This document shows, one piece after another, positions 42,736 through 55,400 of a stretch of 64,000 nucleotides of DNA. The DNA is from Mactra quadrangularis (Eukaryota; Mollusca; Bivalvia; Venerida; Mactridae), in NCBI GenBank assembly GCA_025267735.1, contig CM046294.1, forward strand, positions 2,452,001 through 2,516,000, written 5' to 3'. The notes under the pieces were generated by a model. It was not told the origin of the DNA, did no database searches, and worked only from the letters and a program-made list of their open reading frames with translations. The stretch's first letter is position 1, and every line of letters begins with the position of its first letter. Both the position numbers and the translations under genes were made by a program.

Positions 42736-43342
42736 TAATTATTATATTTTTTAGGGGAATTTATGGATTGTATCCATTCGTGACACTGTAGTAAGGATAC
42801 TTAATTGTGGAGATTGTTCATGTTTGAAAATGTTGACATCTAAAGTGTCAGACACCACGGATGTTTTATTTAAATTGAATGTTGACAGTTATAATTCGTG
42901 AGAACAATTGTTTAATATTGAGGAGATATGACAATACATCAGTGAATCGTTAATTACGCAGTTATTGTTAGTCAGTTGGATACTTCAGTATCTTTTATGT
43001 TATCTATAAGAAGTTGGGATGTTAATATCATCTTCCGCGTATAAAACGACTTTAAATTGGCTACGAGATATTTCATTAGGATTGCTATAGAATAAACTGT
43101 TGTTATTTTTGTTCCGTGTTTCATATTAGTTTCCTATTACCAAATTTTATCAATACATTGTAAATTACTGTGATAACCACTGAGTTTATGTCATTAAAGA
43201 TCTAACTACATTATGTGTTTATTAAAACTTACGCGTATTAATTATTACGTGGACAACGATTCATTGGACATAAGTTGAGATAGTTTCTTAATGTGGATTT
43301 ATATTGACGAATTGATGAATTGATTGGAATAAGAAATTCAAC

Positions 43343-43400
43343 ATGGGACAGTTTTGGACGAAGATATTCAAACATAAAGACATTAGAGTATTACTGTTAG
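43343..43400 (+). CDS. ARF-like GTPase exon 1
   Basis: Encodes [19 protein letters not shown] plus the first base of Gly20. ATG in context CAACATGG; strong donor TTAG|GTGAGT. A 12.5-kb intron follows. Confidence 0.85.
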
Positions 43401-46400
43401 GTGAGTTATAACATTAACCATTTTACTTAGTATGGTTTTATATAATAAGGGACCTTAGTTAGTTATTACCCCTTGTATACTCTTCAAATAGGAAGGTCCA
43501 ATTAGTTGGAATACTCGGATTTTACCCTTACATTTCAATGTCAGTTTGCCCAAGTTAATCTTAGATAACTTTTTTGTAAATTATTTAATTTGTTTGAAAT
43601 TCAAGCTAAGTATTTTAAGGGTAAAGAACTACCTAAATTTCACCACTCCTGTTAATATCTTCGTTAACAAGAAAGATATTAGATGAAACATTTTGTTATC
43701 CTTACATAAGACTTCAATGATATAAATCCGAGGATTCCAACTGTAAGGACCTACTTACCAATTGGATTGCTTCAGATTTTATCAAGGGAAGATAACTGAC
43801 TAAAGTCCCTAATTTATGTAGTTTCTTGGAGCTTGTGAAGAAAGTTAGTTTATACTATATATGTAGTTAATTATATCTCAATTCTTAAAACTTGATAAGA
43901 TACTATCAAGTCCCACTTCCTTGTCCGCCAGTAGGCTAGTAGGAATACAGTTTCTTGTTCAAGGAAAACAATAGGTTTAGGATGTGATTTGAATTAACTT
44001 GAAACTGGCCGATCAATGATGAATATTTTTTATACAATTGTTCAAACTATGAGGACGATTGGGAAAGTTGTTATGGTTGCACTTAAGAAATGGTCCCTTG
44101 CCGAAAAAATTACTCTGCGATAAAAACCGAGTGTTCCTATGAGTTTAGTCATGGTACATGTAGCTTGCATGCTGTCCATAGTGGTACAGTAGGGTTTTAT
44201 AAAGCCTCAACCACCTGGCTTGATTGTACTACATTGTAATATTATATATATTATTATGTCATTCGGAACAACCTCGGCGATCATCTACGAAGATATGTAT
44301 TTGCGTGGAAAATCGCCGAGTTAGTTCCGAATTATATAATGTAGGAGCAGTAGTCTAGTGGTAGGACGCGCGCTTATAAATCGAGAGTCCCGGTCCTGGG
44401 TTTGAACCCCACTATGGTCATTGTTAATAACCTTTAGCAAGGAGTTTAAATTGAGTTGTTCCACTCCACCAAAGTGTAAATGGGTACTGTTAGGGATCAC
44501 CTGCATAAAGAGGATTTCAATGATCAGGGGTTATCGCAGAAAACTGTCGGTTGAACATATACATGTATATTGAAGCAAACTTTAAATCGCACTTGAATGT
44601 TTGTCACTTTGCTTGCTCGCCATATTGCGGTATATATCTGTATTTGGCTATATTCCAGTTATTTATTTTCTGTTTTATGTCTGATATATCATGTAAAAAA
44701 CCGAGACATGTAAATCATTTGTATAGGCCTACAACAGAAGTAATTACATTGCAAGGAAACGTTGTTACAGACAGATATATTGCATGCATATTACAGACTA
44801 TATGCTCTTTGATTTGTAAATATGCATCAACTCTAGACGATGGTATATCTAGTAGGGTCTTCAGACACATCTAAAATAATGATCAATAGGTTGTAACAAC
44901 ATACAATACCCAACAAAAACATTGGAGTCAAATGTTATTTACTACAACTCTTGAATTTTGATGATTATTCCTGTAGAATTATATGAAAAACGATTTTAAT
45001 GAATGCAACCCATTTTTAAGCTTCAGCACCTGACATCCTAAAGCCACCCAAACTTTGCATGAACCGTCACTACTCGACAATTGCAACACAATATTATTGA
45101 TTGTTGGATTATTTTTTGTTGATTTTAACGCCGTAGCAACATATTGTATAGGTCATATAACGACAGTCAGTCATCCTACTCACTCTTCCTGGAAAGGCTA
45201 AATCTATGGATTTTAGCTGTTAACCAACTACTAAGCGCATACTTATGCCAGTGACTGACAAATGCCCTACATAATTAAGAATCATTGGTAGGAGGGAGAA
45301 TGGCCGTTAAAATAATTTCACGACCAAGCTCCACGAAAGTACGCCCCGTCCGGGAATAGAACCCACGACCCCTCGATCAGTAGACTTGCATGCTACCAAC
45401 TGAACTAGCCGGGCGGCTATAAATTTGACATTTGACTTAGGCAGACAAATATCTACCAGTCCCAAATGTTTGTTTTTCTCTATCACTGTATCAGATAGAT
45501 TGATGACCAATATATTCCAAATGATAACCCTCAATGCATTGAGTTTTAGAAAGTACATATAAACTCCTTATACCGGTTAAGTTGTGCCTTGCCTCTTTAT
45601 TCCTTCAAGAATAGGAAGTAACCTTTGCTAAGTGTTTAACATTTGGAAAACCATATTTTTGTGTAGAAAATCATCGGAGAGCTTCATATGGGAATTTGAG
45701 ATAGCATTCGGAAAACTGTTCGGGTGATTCCGTAAACTGACGAGTATGTTACGCAGTAATATCCGAGGTAGTTCCGAATGTTTGAGATAGGTGTACATTT
45801 TTGTGTTTAACTAAAACATTATCAGCGGACGTCTGCAAGCACTTTCTGTAGATTTAGCCGTGGTTGTAGCAAGTGTCTCACATAGCAGGGTACCACTGTA
45901 CACTATGATAGATACCTGTCTATGTCAAAATGTATCAGTAATCATACTAGACACATAACTTCTATACCATACAATACAATATATGAGAACTGTAAAACAG
46001 ATCATTATTATACAATAACCCCAATCTGATAAAAACCCGATCTTAACTTTTTCGCTCGCCTACTCGCTAGTTTAGATCTGGCCTTTCTCAAACGAAGGTC
46101 ACATTCAGGTGAACTTTTCACATCATAATATTCATGACGAGATTGGTATGATACGTAACTTGTTTACATCGTCTACGCAATTTGAAATGAGCCGTCCAAT
46201 CGCAGACTGTGAATAATACCACTGTTAAATTAGCTTGCCAACCTTGGTCTAAAAATAGAAAATTACGAAATCAAAATGTTAATAATAGTGTTTCGTCTAG
46301 ATGAAAGCTACGCATTGATTGGTCGACACAAAGTTTATCTCGACGTGACCTTCCACGGAGACAGTAGAGATCCTGTACGACAACGGTTTACAGGATATCT

Positions 46401-49400
46401 GTTTACGGAGATTGCAATAACCCATAATTACAGCACACTACAGAACCATAACTGTTATACAGTACCCTCCTAAAGATCTTGGACAAGTACAAAGAAAGAA
46501 GAAAGAACTGATATCGCATTATCGCTGATATTTGCTGTTTGTTTGTTTGTTTGAGTTTTACGGCGCATCAACACAGAAAGGTTATATCGTGCTGAAGCTT
46601 ATATTTGCAATGTGATTAAATGTCATTAGCGCAATATTATTTGAATCATAAGTTAATAAAGTAATTATTGCTGATTTTGGAATATGCTCGAACTTAAACC
46701 GTTATACATTATTGTATTGAGTATTTAAAACAGCGGGATTGATGTATACGACACTGACAGATAAATACATTTCAACTATACTATAATATAATTGATCGAT
46801 ATTTTATGCTTCCTGTTCTACCATAAAACCATGCTTAGTTTTCCTGTATACTTTTATGATGTAATTTCTTTTGACAGAAACACTGACTAATTGCTTAGAA
46901 ACGTTTTTCCTTGGAATATTTGTAACAGGAAAGCTATTTACCACGCAACAAGCAAACAAATTAGACAAAAAGTCATAGAGCAGAACTTTTGATAACATTT
47001 CTAAAACATGAGACAACCTGTAAACAATGTTTAAGAAACGTGTCTGGTGATTCCATCAGTTTGAATATTACGAGGTTTTTACTCTTAGTTTTGGATTAGG
47101 AATTTTGACATAAATATGAAATGTCAATGTTTGAGTTTTAGGGAGTTTCTTCCCATTCGTATTACATCGTCTGATACTTGCGTTGGATAACACCATCGAA
47201 TGATTATAGACAAAATTAAAAAGTAAATCATTGTTTTCTTACAATCGTAAAATAATTTCTGCAGCCATTCTCCCTCTTACCACTTATTCCAAATCATGTA
47301 GGGCAGTTGTCAGTCACTGGTGCGCTAAATTCAGAGATTTAGTCTTTCCAGGAACGGTCAGTAGATTGTCTGACAGCTGTGATATAACCTATACAATGTG
47401 TTGTTACGGCGTAAAACCAAATTTCAAAAAGTCGAATACTTATAGACAAAATGAAATAGAAAAGTTGAACATTGATATTTTACAATAACCGTGTCCTTGA
47501 AGTCGGCGTACACTTTAAATAATAAGGTATACATAACCTTGGCGCAAATGTTTCCGAGAAATAGAATCTGTTTCCACTGATGCAATTCTCTGATAATTAA
47601 TCGTTTTTGTATTCCAAATGTTAAGGTTTGTGCCAAACATGTGAAAATGCCAACTTTTTTTATTGATGTTTTATCATTAAATATGACTTACTGAGCACAT
47701 TTTGATTACGAAGCGCGGTGAGGAAAATGAGCGAAATAAAATAAATTTATAAGCACAGAAAAGTATCTTAACACCGGATCGTCGACCGGGTGTGTTTAAA
47801 ATACGTTTTCCGTCTTTTCCCTGCGGGTGGTCGCTGTTCGCACGATTGATTAATTGCGTTTTAAGTTTTATTTCATTTCTTTCCTATACTTTTACATATT
47901 GTTGTTCAAAGTATTGTTTATATGTTTAGTTTGGAGTTGCACGTGCGTTTTTAATGAAAATTACAGCCGGGGAACAGATGTTTAAGTTATCTAAGCTTAC
48001 GTGAACTGTATCAGAAATTGAACAATAAATCGTTAGCCTACCTTTGTCATATTCTTTGTGAATTTTAACTTTATATTGATTCATTTTTAATTGGTTTGCA
48101 TGCAATATTATCTCTATTTCCCATGATCCTAGGTCAAATCATGCAGACTAGTAAAAAGGCGAAAGAGAGAAAATTTTACTGATTGATATTTACAAAAGAA
48201 GCGAACAAGCTCGAGCTTAAAGACCTTTGTTTGAACTCCGTGCTTTAAACATAGTTTCGTGCTGAGTAAAGTTTTAGATACTACAAACTATGAACTAATA
48301 TGTGATATTATTGTTGAAGGTTTCTTTCAATGCTTCTTTACATGACTTTTAGAGATGAATGGGTTTAGAAACAAAATGTTCAACATGGAATTTGATCTCA
48401 CGTGCCTTGATAAGCTATCAAGGAAATTTTGCTAAAAAACAAAACCTCTATAATTTACAGGGTATAATTATAGTCATGCAATCTTCAGAATAAAAGGAAC
48501 TCTTTTGCTCCACGACACAATCTTCAACACTATACATATATACAACAATAATACTCTCAGATACAGGTCCTGGTTACATTTGCAAAATAAGAAACAAACA
48601 TCAAAGTATGTGTATACATGTATGTCATTTTATTTGTAAATGACGTACTTGATAAATATGCACACTTAAAAAATACTGTTTTAGTACAAAACTTACAAAC
48701 TAAAAACTTAAAAGATATGCATATATATCATCAAACATTCAACACAAAAGCAAAGGTGGGGGACAACCGCCACAGAAAAATAAGTATTTTGCCCCCACCA
48801 AAAACTCTTTTTATTTGGGTCAAATTCTTGATGCAACCGAGGCATGGGAAAACAGATAAAACGTATATTCCTTTGTTCATATTTCAAAATAAGCTCCCAT
48901 GGACGTTAAGTTTGTGACACGAATTATGCATTTCTTAAATAAAGGAGAATACGGATTTAAAAGTACATGTATAATAAAAATCTTTGTTTCGTCATCCCTC
49001 GGCATCCAATCAATATGACAAAAACTACATTTTACACGCCATGTGTTTAATGCCTTTAGGTAAATTACTGAAAGCGATCGAGTGGCTTTTAGTAATCACA
49101 GAGTGGTTTGCAAAACGTTTATCTCTTGCAGAATATTACAATAAAATGAACATTTATTGATTTCTGATCAAGCATTCATTATTGTCAGCATGATTTAATG
49201 TGTGCTTGACGATAACAGAGAGATATTAAGTTTGTCTAATGAGAAGTTGTGTTGTTTAGAATGTCTTTTAAGAACAGAACAGAACAGAACAGAACAGAAC
49301 AGAACAGAACAGAACAGAACATATATTTTATTAATAAGGACTTAAATATGTACATATTTATCATCCATACACAAATTTTACATCATATAAAGGTCAAATA

Positions 49401-52400
49401 AAGTTAAATACATATATATTACAAAAGGGGTTAGGGATAAAATATGACATTGTTTGTCTCACTGAAGTAAAATGATAGAACATACTGTACTAGATATGAT
49501 TCAAATCCGGCGTGGAGTCAGCAATAACCCACGAAACACAAATGTTGTTTACCTATTCGGTTTTCTAAGTACTTTTAATAAGACTCTTGCGTATCTTAAT
49601 CATCACCTGTTAACGTCGTTGCACGTTAATGAATTCTAAATATATTGAAGTCTCCAATGAGCCCTGTCGCCTTTTTTAAACACCATTACACGTAATTATA
49701 GGTAGATTAAGGTCTTCAGCGAACCCGGGTGTTTACAGATTAGAACGGTCGCATCCGATGAAAATCAAAATTTTAAAAGCGGCTTATAGACTTTTGGAAG
49801 CCAGAACTAGTAATTTGGCTGTACCCTTTGATGTCACATATATGGGAGACGTATTTTGCCAGGATAAAAGAAAAATGAAACACATCTCTGTACGAATGTA
49901 TGCTGACATTGTTACAAATCCAACCTGCTGCAAGTGGCTTGGAGTAATGGTTACCTCTGACTATTGATAGAACATTAGGGCATATGTGTAGATAATTATT
50001 AGTTGCAAATGTGAAATGTCAGGTCGGGGTCAATATTTACGCACTATTTATAATTTGAAAATAATAATGACACAAGAGCTAACACTTTGAAACAAATAAC
50101 AACTTAACTTATTATATTCATGATATAAAGAAGGCGTTTTTGATTGCATGATCTACTTGAATGCTGCGATCACACAATGCACAAGTCTTCCTGGTCAAAA
50201 GCTAAGTTCTACTATAGCTCATTTAGTGAAACATGAATGCTTCTGTACTTGTTAAGAGTGTCAACTTATAGCTCGTTTATGTAAACAAAACGTTTATCGA
50301 CATGGATAGTTCTTATAAAAACTAATATTTGCTGGAAAAGCATTGTAATATACATGTATTAATTAGTTGTCGTACTTTCAATGAATGGTATGACCTGTCT
50401 TGCCCAAGAGTAAAACACGAGAACTCTAGTTTTGAAATTTTAGATTCTTTCACTGACACTGACTGCGAATGATTTTTTGTTCGGTTTAACGCCGTAGCAA
50501 CTCATTGTATAGGTCAGATAACGGCGATCAGTTAACTTACTCACTGTTCCTGGAAAGGCTAAATCTCTGGATTTAGTTTTTAACCATGCAACTACATGTA
50601 CTAGGCACATACGTTCGTCAGTGACTGACAACTGCCCTACATTATGAAGAATCAGAGGTAGGAGGGAGAATTTACTTTTTACATAAACTTATTCAATCAT
50701 TGATTGATTCGTTCCATGATTTCAATATACGTAAGCTAAACTTTACTACCCCTTAAATTCAATATTATGAAACAGTCTGTCTTCTTGAATATGAAACAAT
50801 AGATTGTATTTTACAATATTGGTCTGTATAGACACTTGTAAGCTTTAAACAAACAAATGTTGAAAATTCATTATTTGGAAACAATATTGATTTATAAATA
50901 GATTGTCTGAGCATGGAACCAAATGAAAATGTTCTCTTTGTTTGCTCGATGAAAATATATCTCCTTGCAATGACAGTATGACGTCAAACCTGGCATAAAT
51001 ATCTATCTGAAAACAATACATTATTTTCTCAATAATTATCTCGGAAAGCCACATGTTGAGAATTACTCTTAGATTATATTCTGATAGCTCGAACAGGGAA
51101 ATAAAATATTTTACATGCTAGAATTAATGACAATCAGGCATCTACTAAGTAACTAGTTGTTTTACATTCTAAAATAAATAATAGCAAGCAAGTCTACTGA
51201 CCGATGGGTTGTGGGTTAGATTCCCGGGCGGGGCATACCTGCGTGGAGCTTGGTCATGGAATTATTTCTACGACCATTATCCCGCCGACAGATGATTCGT
51301 AATCATGTAGGACAGTTGTCAGTCACTAATGAATGTATGTAGTCGTTGGTTAACAGATGAATCCAGAGATTTAGCCTTTCCAGGTGGAGTGAGTAGGTTG
51401 ACTGACCGCCGTTATATGACCTATACTATGTGTTGCAACGGCGTTAAACTAGATCAAGAAAAGGTAATAGCAAGGCATTTACAAGTAGGTGTGTATTTTA
51501 CATGCTACTATTAATGCAATCAGACATTCACTAAAACATATAAGATTTTCAAGCTAAATTGTTTTATGTGTTAAATTAATGTATTGAGGCAAATTCTAGT
51601 AACTGTATGTTTTCCGTGTTAAAATAAATAATGGTATTGCTGTTACTAGTAATTGTGTGTCTTACATGCTTAAATATGTCAACAAGGTATTCACTGAATT
51701 CTTGTTTGTTTACTCATCAACATTAGTAATAAGGCATTTACAATGTAATTTTGTGTTTTACACGTCAAACATTAAATGACAAAATGGTTCTTCATCAAAT
51801 TCTATATCAAAATATGATTTTTCTAACATATGGTTCATTTTCAATTATGGTCACGTGGTATTTTCCAATATAGGTCACATGGTATTTTCCAATGTAGGTC
51901 ACGTGGTATTTTCCACATGAGGTGACGTGGTATTTGTCACCTGAGGTCGTGTGGTAATTTCCACCTGATGTCACGTGGTATTTTTCATCGGAAGTCACGT
52001 GGTATTTTACACCAGAGGTCACGTAGTATTTTCCACCATAGATCACGTGATATTTTCTACCAGAAGTCACGTGGCATATGCCACGTGATATTTGCCACCT
52101 GACAATTCATCCCCTCACGGAATAACGTTTCTTATTACAAATTAAGTACTCGAAACTGAAAGTGTTCATGATAATATTTATGCATATTGTTTGCCAATGT
52201 TTGTTTTTGCTGATATTGCTGAATTTGGTGAAGTGCCTAAAGACTGTTTTGCATTCGCCCACGAAAACACAATTTTATTTATTTATTAAGAATTAATTGG
52301 CTTACCAATTCAATGCCAATCCGACAAAGAAGAGGAAAAGGAATAGAATTTTCAAAGTTTCATAATAATAGCAAAAATATTTTTGAAAACAGGATTTAAA

Positions 52401-55400
52401 ATTTTACTTCAGTAATAATAGACTGCGGCTCTTGAAAATAACACCAACTGAACACACTGGGAAATAAAATAGAATAAAGGTTTTATTTCACGAAAGTGTA
52501 TATAGCACATTATTTTACAATTCCATACAAATATATATTACTATATATTAATATCAAGTTTTCAATATAGATAAAGGCTATGACTGTATGTAACCCAATA
52601 AAAATCTATGGTTCGAATTGGGATCAAACCTAAAACCTCCGAGTAATAAGCAGACTCTCTGCAGCGTCTCCATCCAGTAAAAGTCAGCTTGATTCATTTA
52701 TTTTGTTTAGTTTAACGCCGTAGCAATACAATGTATAGAATACGAGTATATAATGACGTCTTGCGAATCTAACCTAGCTTTCTTGGACCCTTGCTATGAC
52801 CAGTACTCACCTACCCTTCCACAAGACCGGAAACTTCTCCATATATCTTATTAATGGAGGAAAATTCACATTATTGTCCAATTTTAATGGTAGGGTATAA
52901 CCTACACGGATGTGATTCGAATCCGTACCCCCTTCATGACGCTAGATTCTAAATCCAGAAGCGCTACTAACTGCGCTAACGACCCAGGTTAAAAAGTCAG
53001 CTTGAAGTCAAACAAGTTCAATTGCCGTATTGTAACCTCTGTAAAATGTATGTATCATAATCATTATAATTAATACATACTAGTATATGTGTTTAGATTG
53101 ATTGATGGTAGATTTACTGTTTCCAATGCAAACATCCTTTTACAGTTCAATGGCACATTTTCAAGAGCCACCCTTGTTTATTTCATAATATTAATATTTC
53201 TCATACATTGAAGTAGACTGACAAGTATGTTTCACTGTTTAATTACCAGATACGGTGCCTTCCAAAAGTTATTGGACAAAATCCTGTTTTTTTAGAATTT
53301 ACCGGTTCACACATACTCATGAAAACGGGAAACCAAGAGCCCTCTGAGCAAATTCCCAAATCAGGATTAACTAGTTTGTCAGCATATGATTCCGACTATG
53401 TTAAATGAATGAGCTTATATTATAGTACAATTTCTCGTGGCATGGTTTAATTCTATTCAACTGTCAGTGGTGCATGCATTAACTCCGCTGATTTATAAGG
53501 CTGCTGCAAGTATCCGAGTACTCGGATATTCGCGATCCCGACCAGATAATCGAGTACGAATATCCTCACGTCCGAAATCGTCGGATCGCGATCTAATTTT
53601 GGAAATAATGGAAGAACATTTTCAGCTTAATTACCACTGAAAACGAGCCACACTACTAATGAAAATTTAAATTTAATTCATAATTTCGTTTGATACACAT
53701 TTATACAAAAAGGCTCTCACTGAAAATGCCCACAAAACGCCTGGTAATAGAAATGTTTGGAGTATATGGTTTTCCATTTAGTAAAAGCTTCTGTAATTCT
53801 CCACTAATTTTTGTTATAACATAAATTCTATAATATGCTTCTCCATTAACTAGTGATTCATGGTTTAATTCGTAAATCGCCTCACATGAATCGTGGTTCA
53901 GATCGGATCGCCACTTGCTCAACGATCCACAGCCCTACTGATTCATATACGTGAATTTACTACAGTACAACTGTACTCACAACTGATAAAAATGTATTTA
54001 AAATAGCTAACATAATGTATGCACAACTGACAATTAAATGAAATTTATCGATATGCATGGCAATTTTTCTCAAAATTTCGTTTGTTTGTACGAGAGAACT
54101 TTTGCAAAGTGTTGTATTTTATGATCGGAGAGCACGTGTAAGGTTTGTTTATATTCTACAGTAACCCTGGTAACTTGGAATACTTATCATTAAACAGAAT
54201 ATTTATAATGTTTCTCGGTATGTTATCATTAATGCCACATTAATCAAATTCACCATTTTATATGAACATAAACATTTTTTATGATGATTTTACTTTTCCT
54301 CCTTGAATTTCCAGATACCTCAGCGCTTTTTGCTATCTTTACCCCGAGTTATCGTGCAATGAATGTAAACATCTTTTAAATGTTCCAAGTAATGTGAAAT
54401 CTCAATGTAAGCAGAATTACATGTATGCATGAACTAATATCATAGGCGGTCCCGAAAACGATTTTTAAATTGTTTCTAATTCTTCATAAAATACGTATAA
54501 ATGGTTGATTTTTAAACCCTAACTAGTTCCTTCCTTTGTTTGGGTTCAACACATTATATAGGTCCGTCATATCACCTGTCAGTCAATCTACTGACCGTTC
54601 TTGGATTTTTTAGGCTTAATCTCTGAATTTAGCTGTTAACCAGTTACTAAACTCATAATTCCATCAGCGCCTGACAACTGCCCTACGTGATTTAGAATTA
54701 GTGGTAGGAGGGAGAATGGCTGTAGAAATTCAACTTAACATTAAAAAGACTGACTAAAGTTCCTTTAATATTTAGTCATATTCGAACGCTACATGTTTAC
54801 AATCAAAATATATGATAATGCACATTTGGTTCTAAGACAATAAACAAATTATATAAGACTGCTATAAATACAGGGTATATTTTTAATTATATATACTGCA
54901 TGTTTACATGTTACGTCAGATAATATCAAACATGCATTCTTGTATGAACATACTTCGTGCATTCTGATTGAAAACAAGATAGCATTTCATGCATGCATAT
55001 CTTTTTGTCTGGGGCAGACAAATTTCCAGGGTTATGGGGGCAATCTAAGATTTATTTTCAAATGATTTTATTTCGAAAATACAATATTTATAGAGTCAGA
55101 CTATCTATGAATTGTCTAAATAAAACAATGACTACGAATCACTTAGATTACTTAGTTTTTTTACCATTTTTAATAAAGTACTTTTCTATGTATTTTCATT
55201 TTTTCCGTAATTCTTCATTATATTTGTTTATATTTCTCATATTGGTTGATATTAAACAACTGACTTCGGTGCATTAACCATTACACTAACCCCGCTGATT
55301 TAAATACATGTTGATATCTATTTTATTGATCGTGAGTAGTAAAGTACTGTAGTGAGTATTTAAATCAGCTGGCCAATGTTTGCACCACTGACAAATGAAT

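Noticed and set aside
44551..44874. 107-codon ORF on the + strand
   Set aside because: No domain or signal peptide, mixed composition, and it lies between SINE copies in ARF-like intron 1. Not supported as a gene.
46276..46473. 65-codon ORF on the + strand
   Set aside because: It lies in the ~395-bp dispersed repeat; the second copy at 57193 does not keep the frame.
48618..48917. 99-codon ORF on the + strand
   Set aside because: No recognisable domain, no plausible splice context, A+T-driven composition, and it lies inside ARF-like intron 1.
51807..52070. 87-codon ORF encoding an eight-residue repeat
   Set aside because: It stays open only because the minisatellite unit is 24 bp. There is no signal peptide, flanking exon or promoter evidence.
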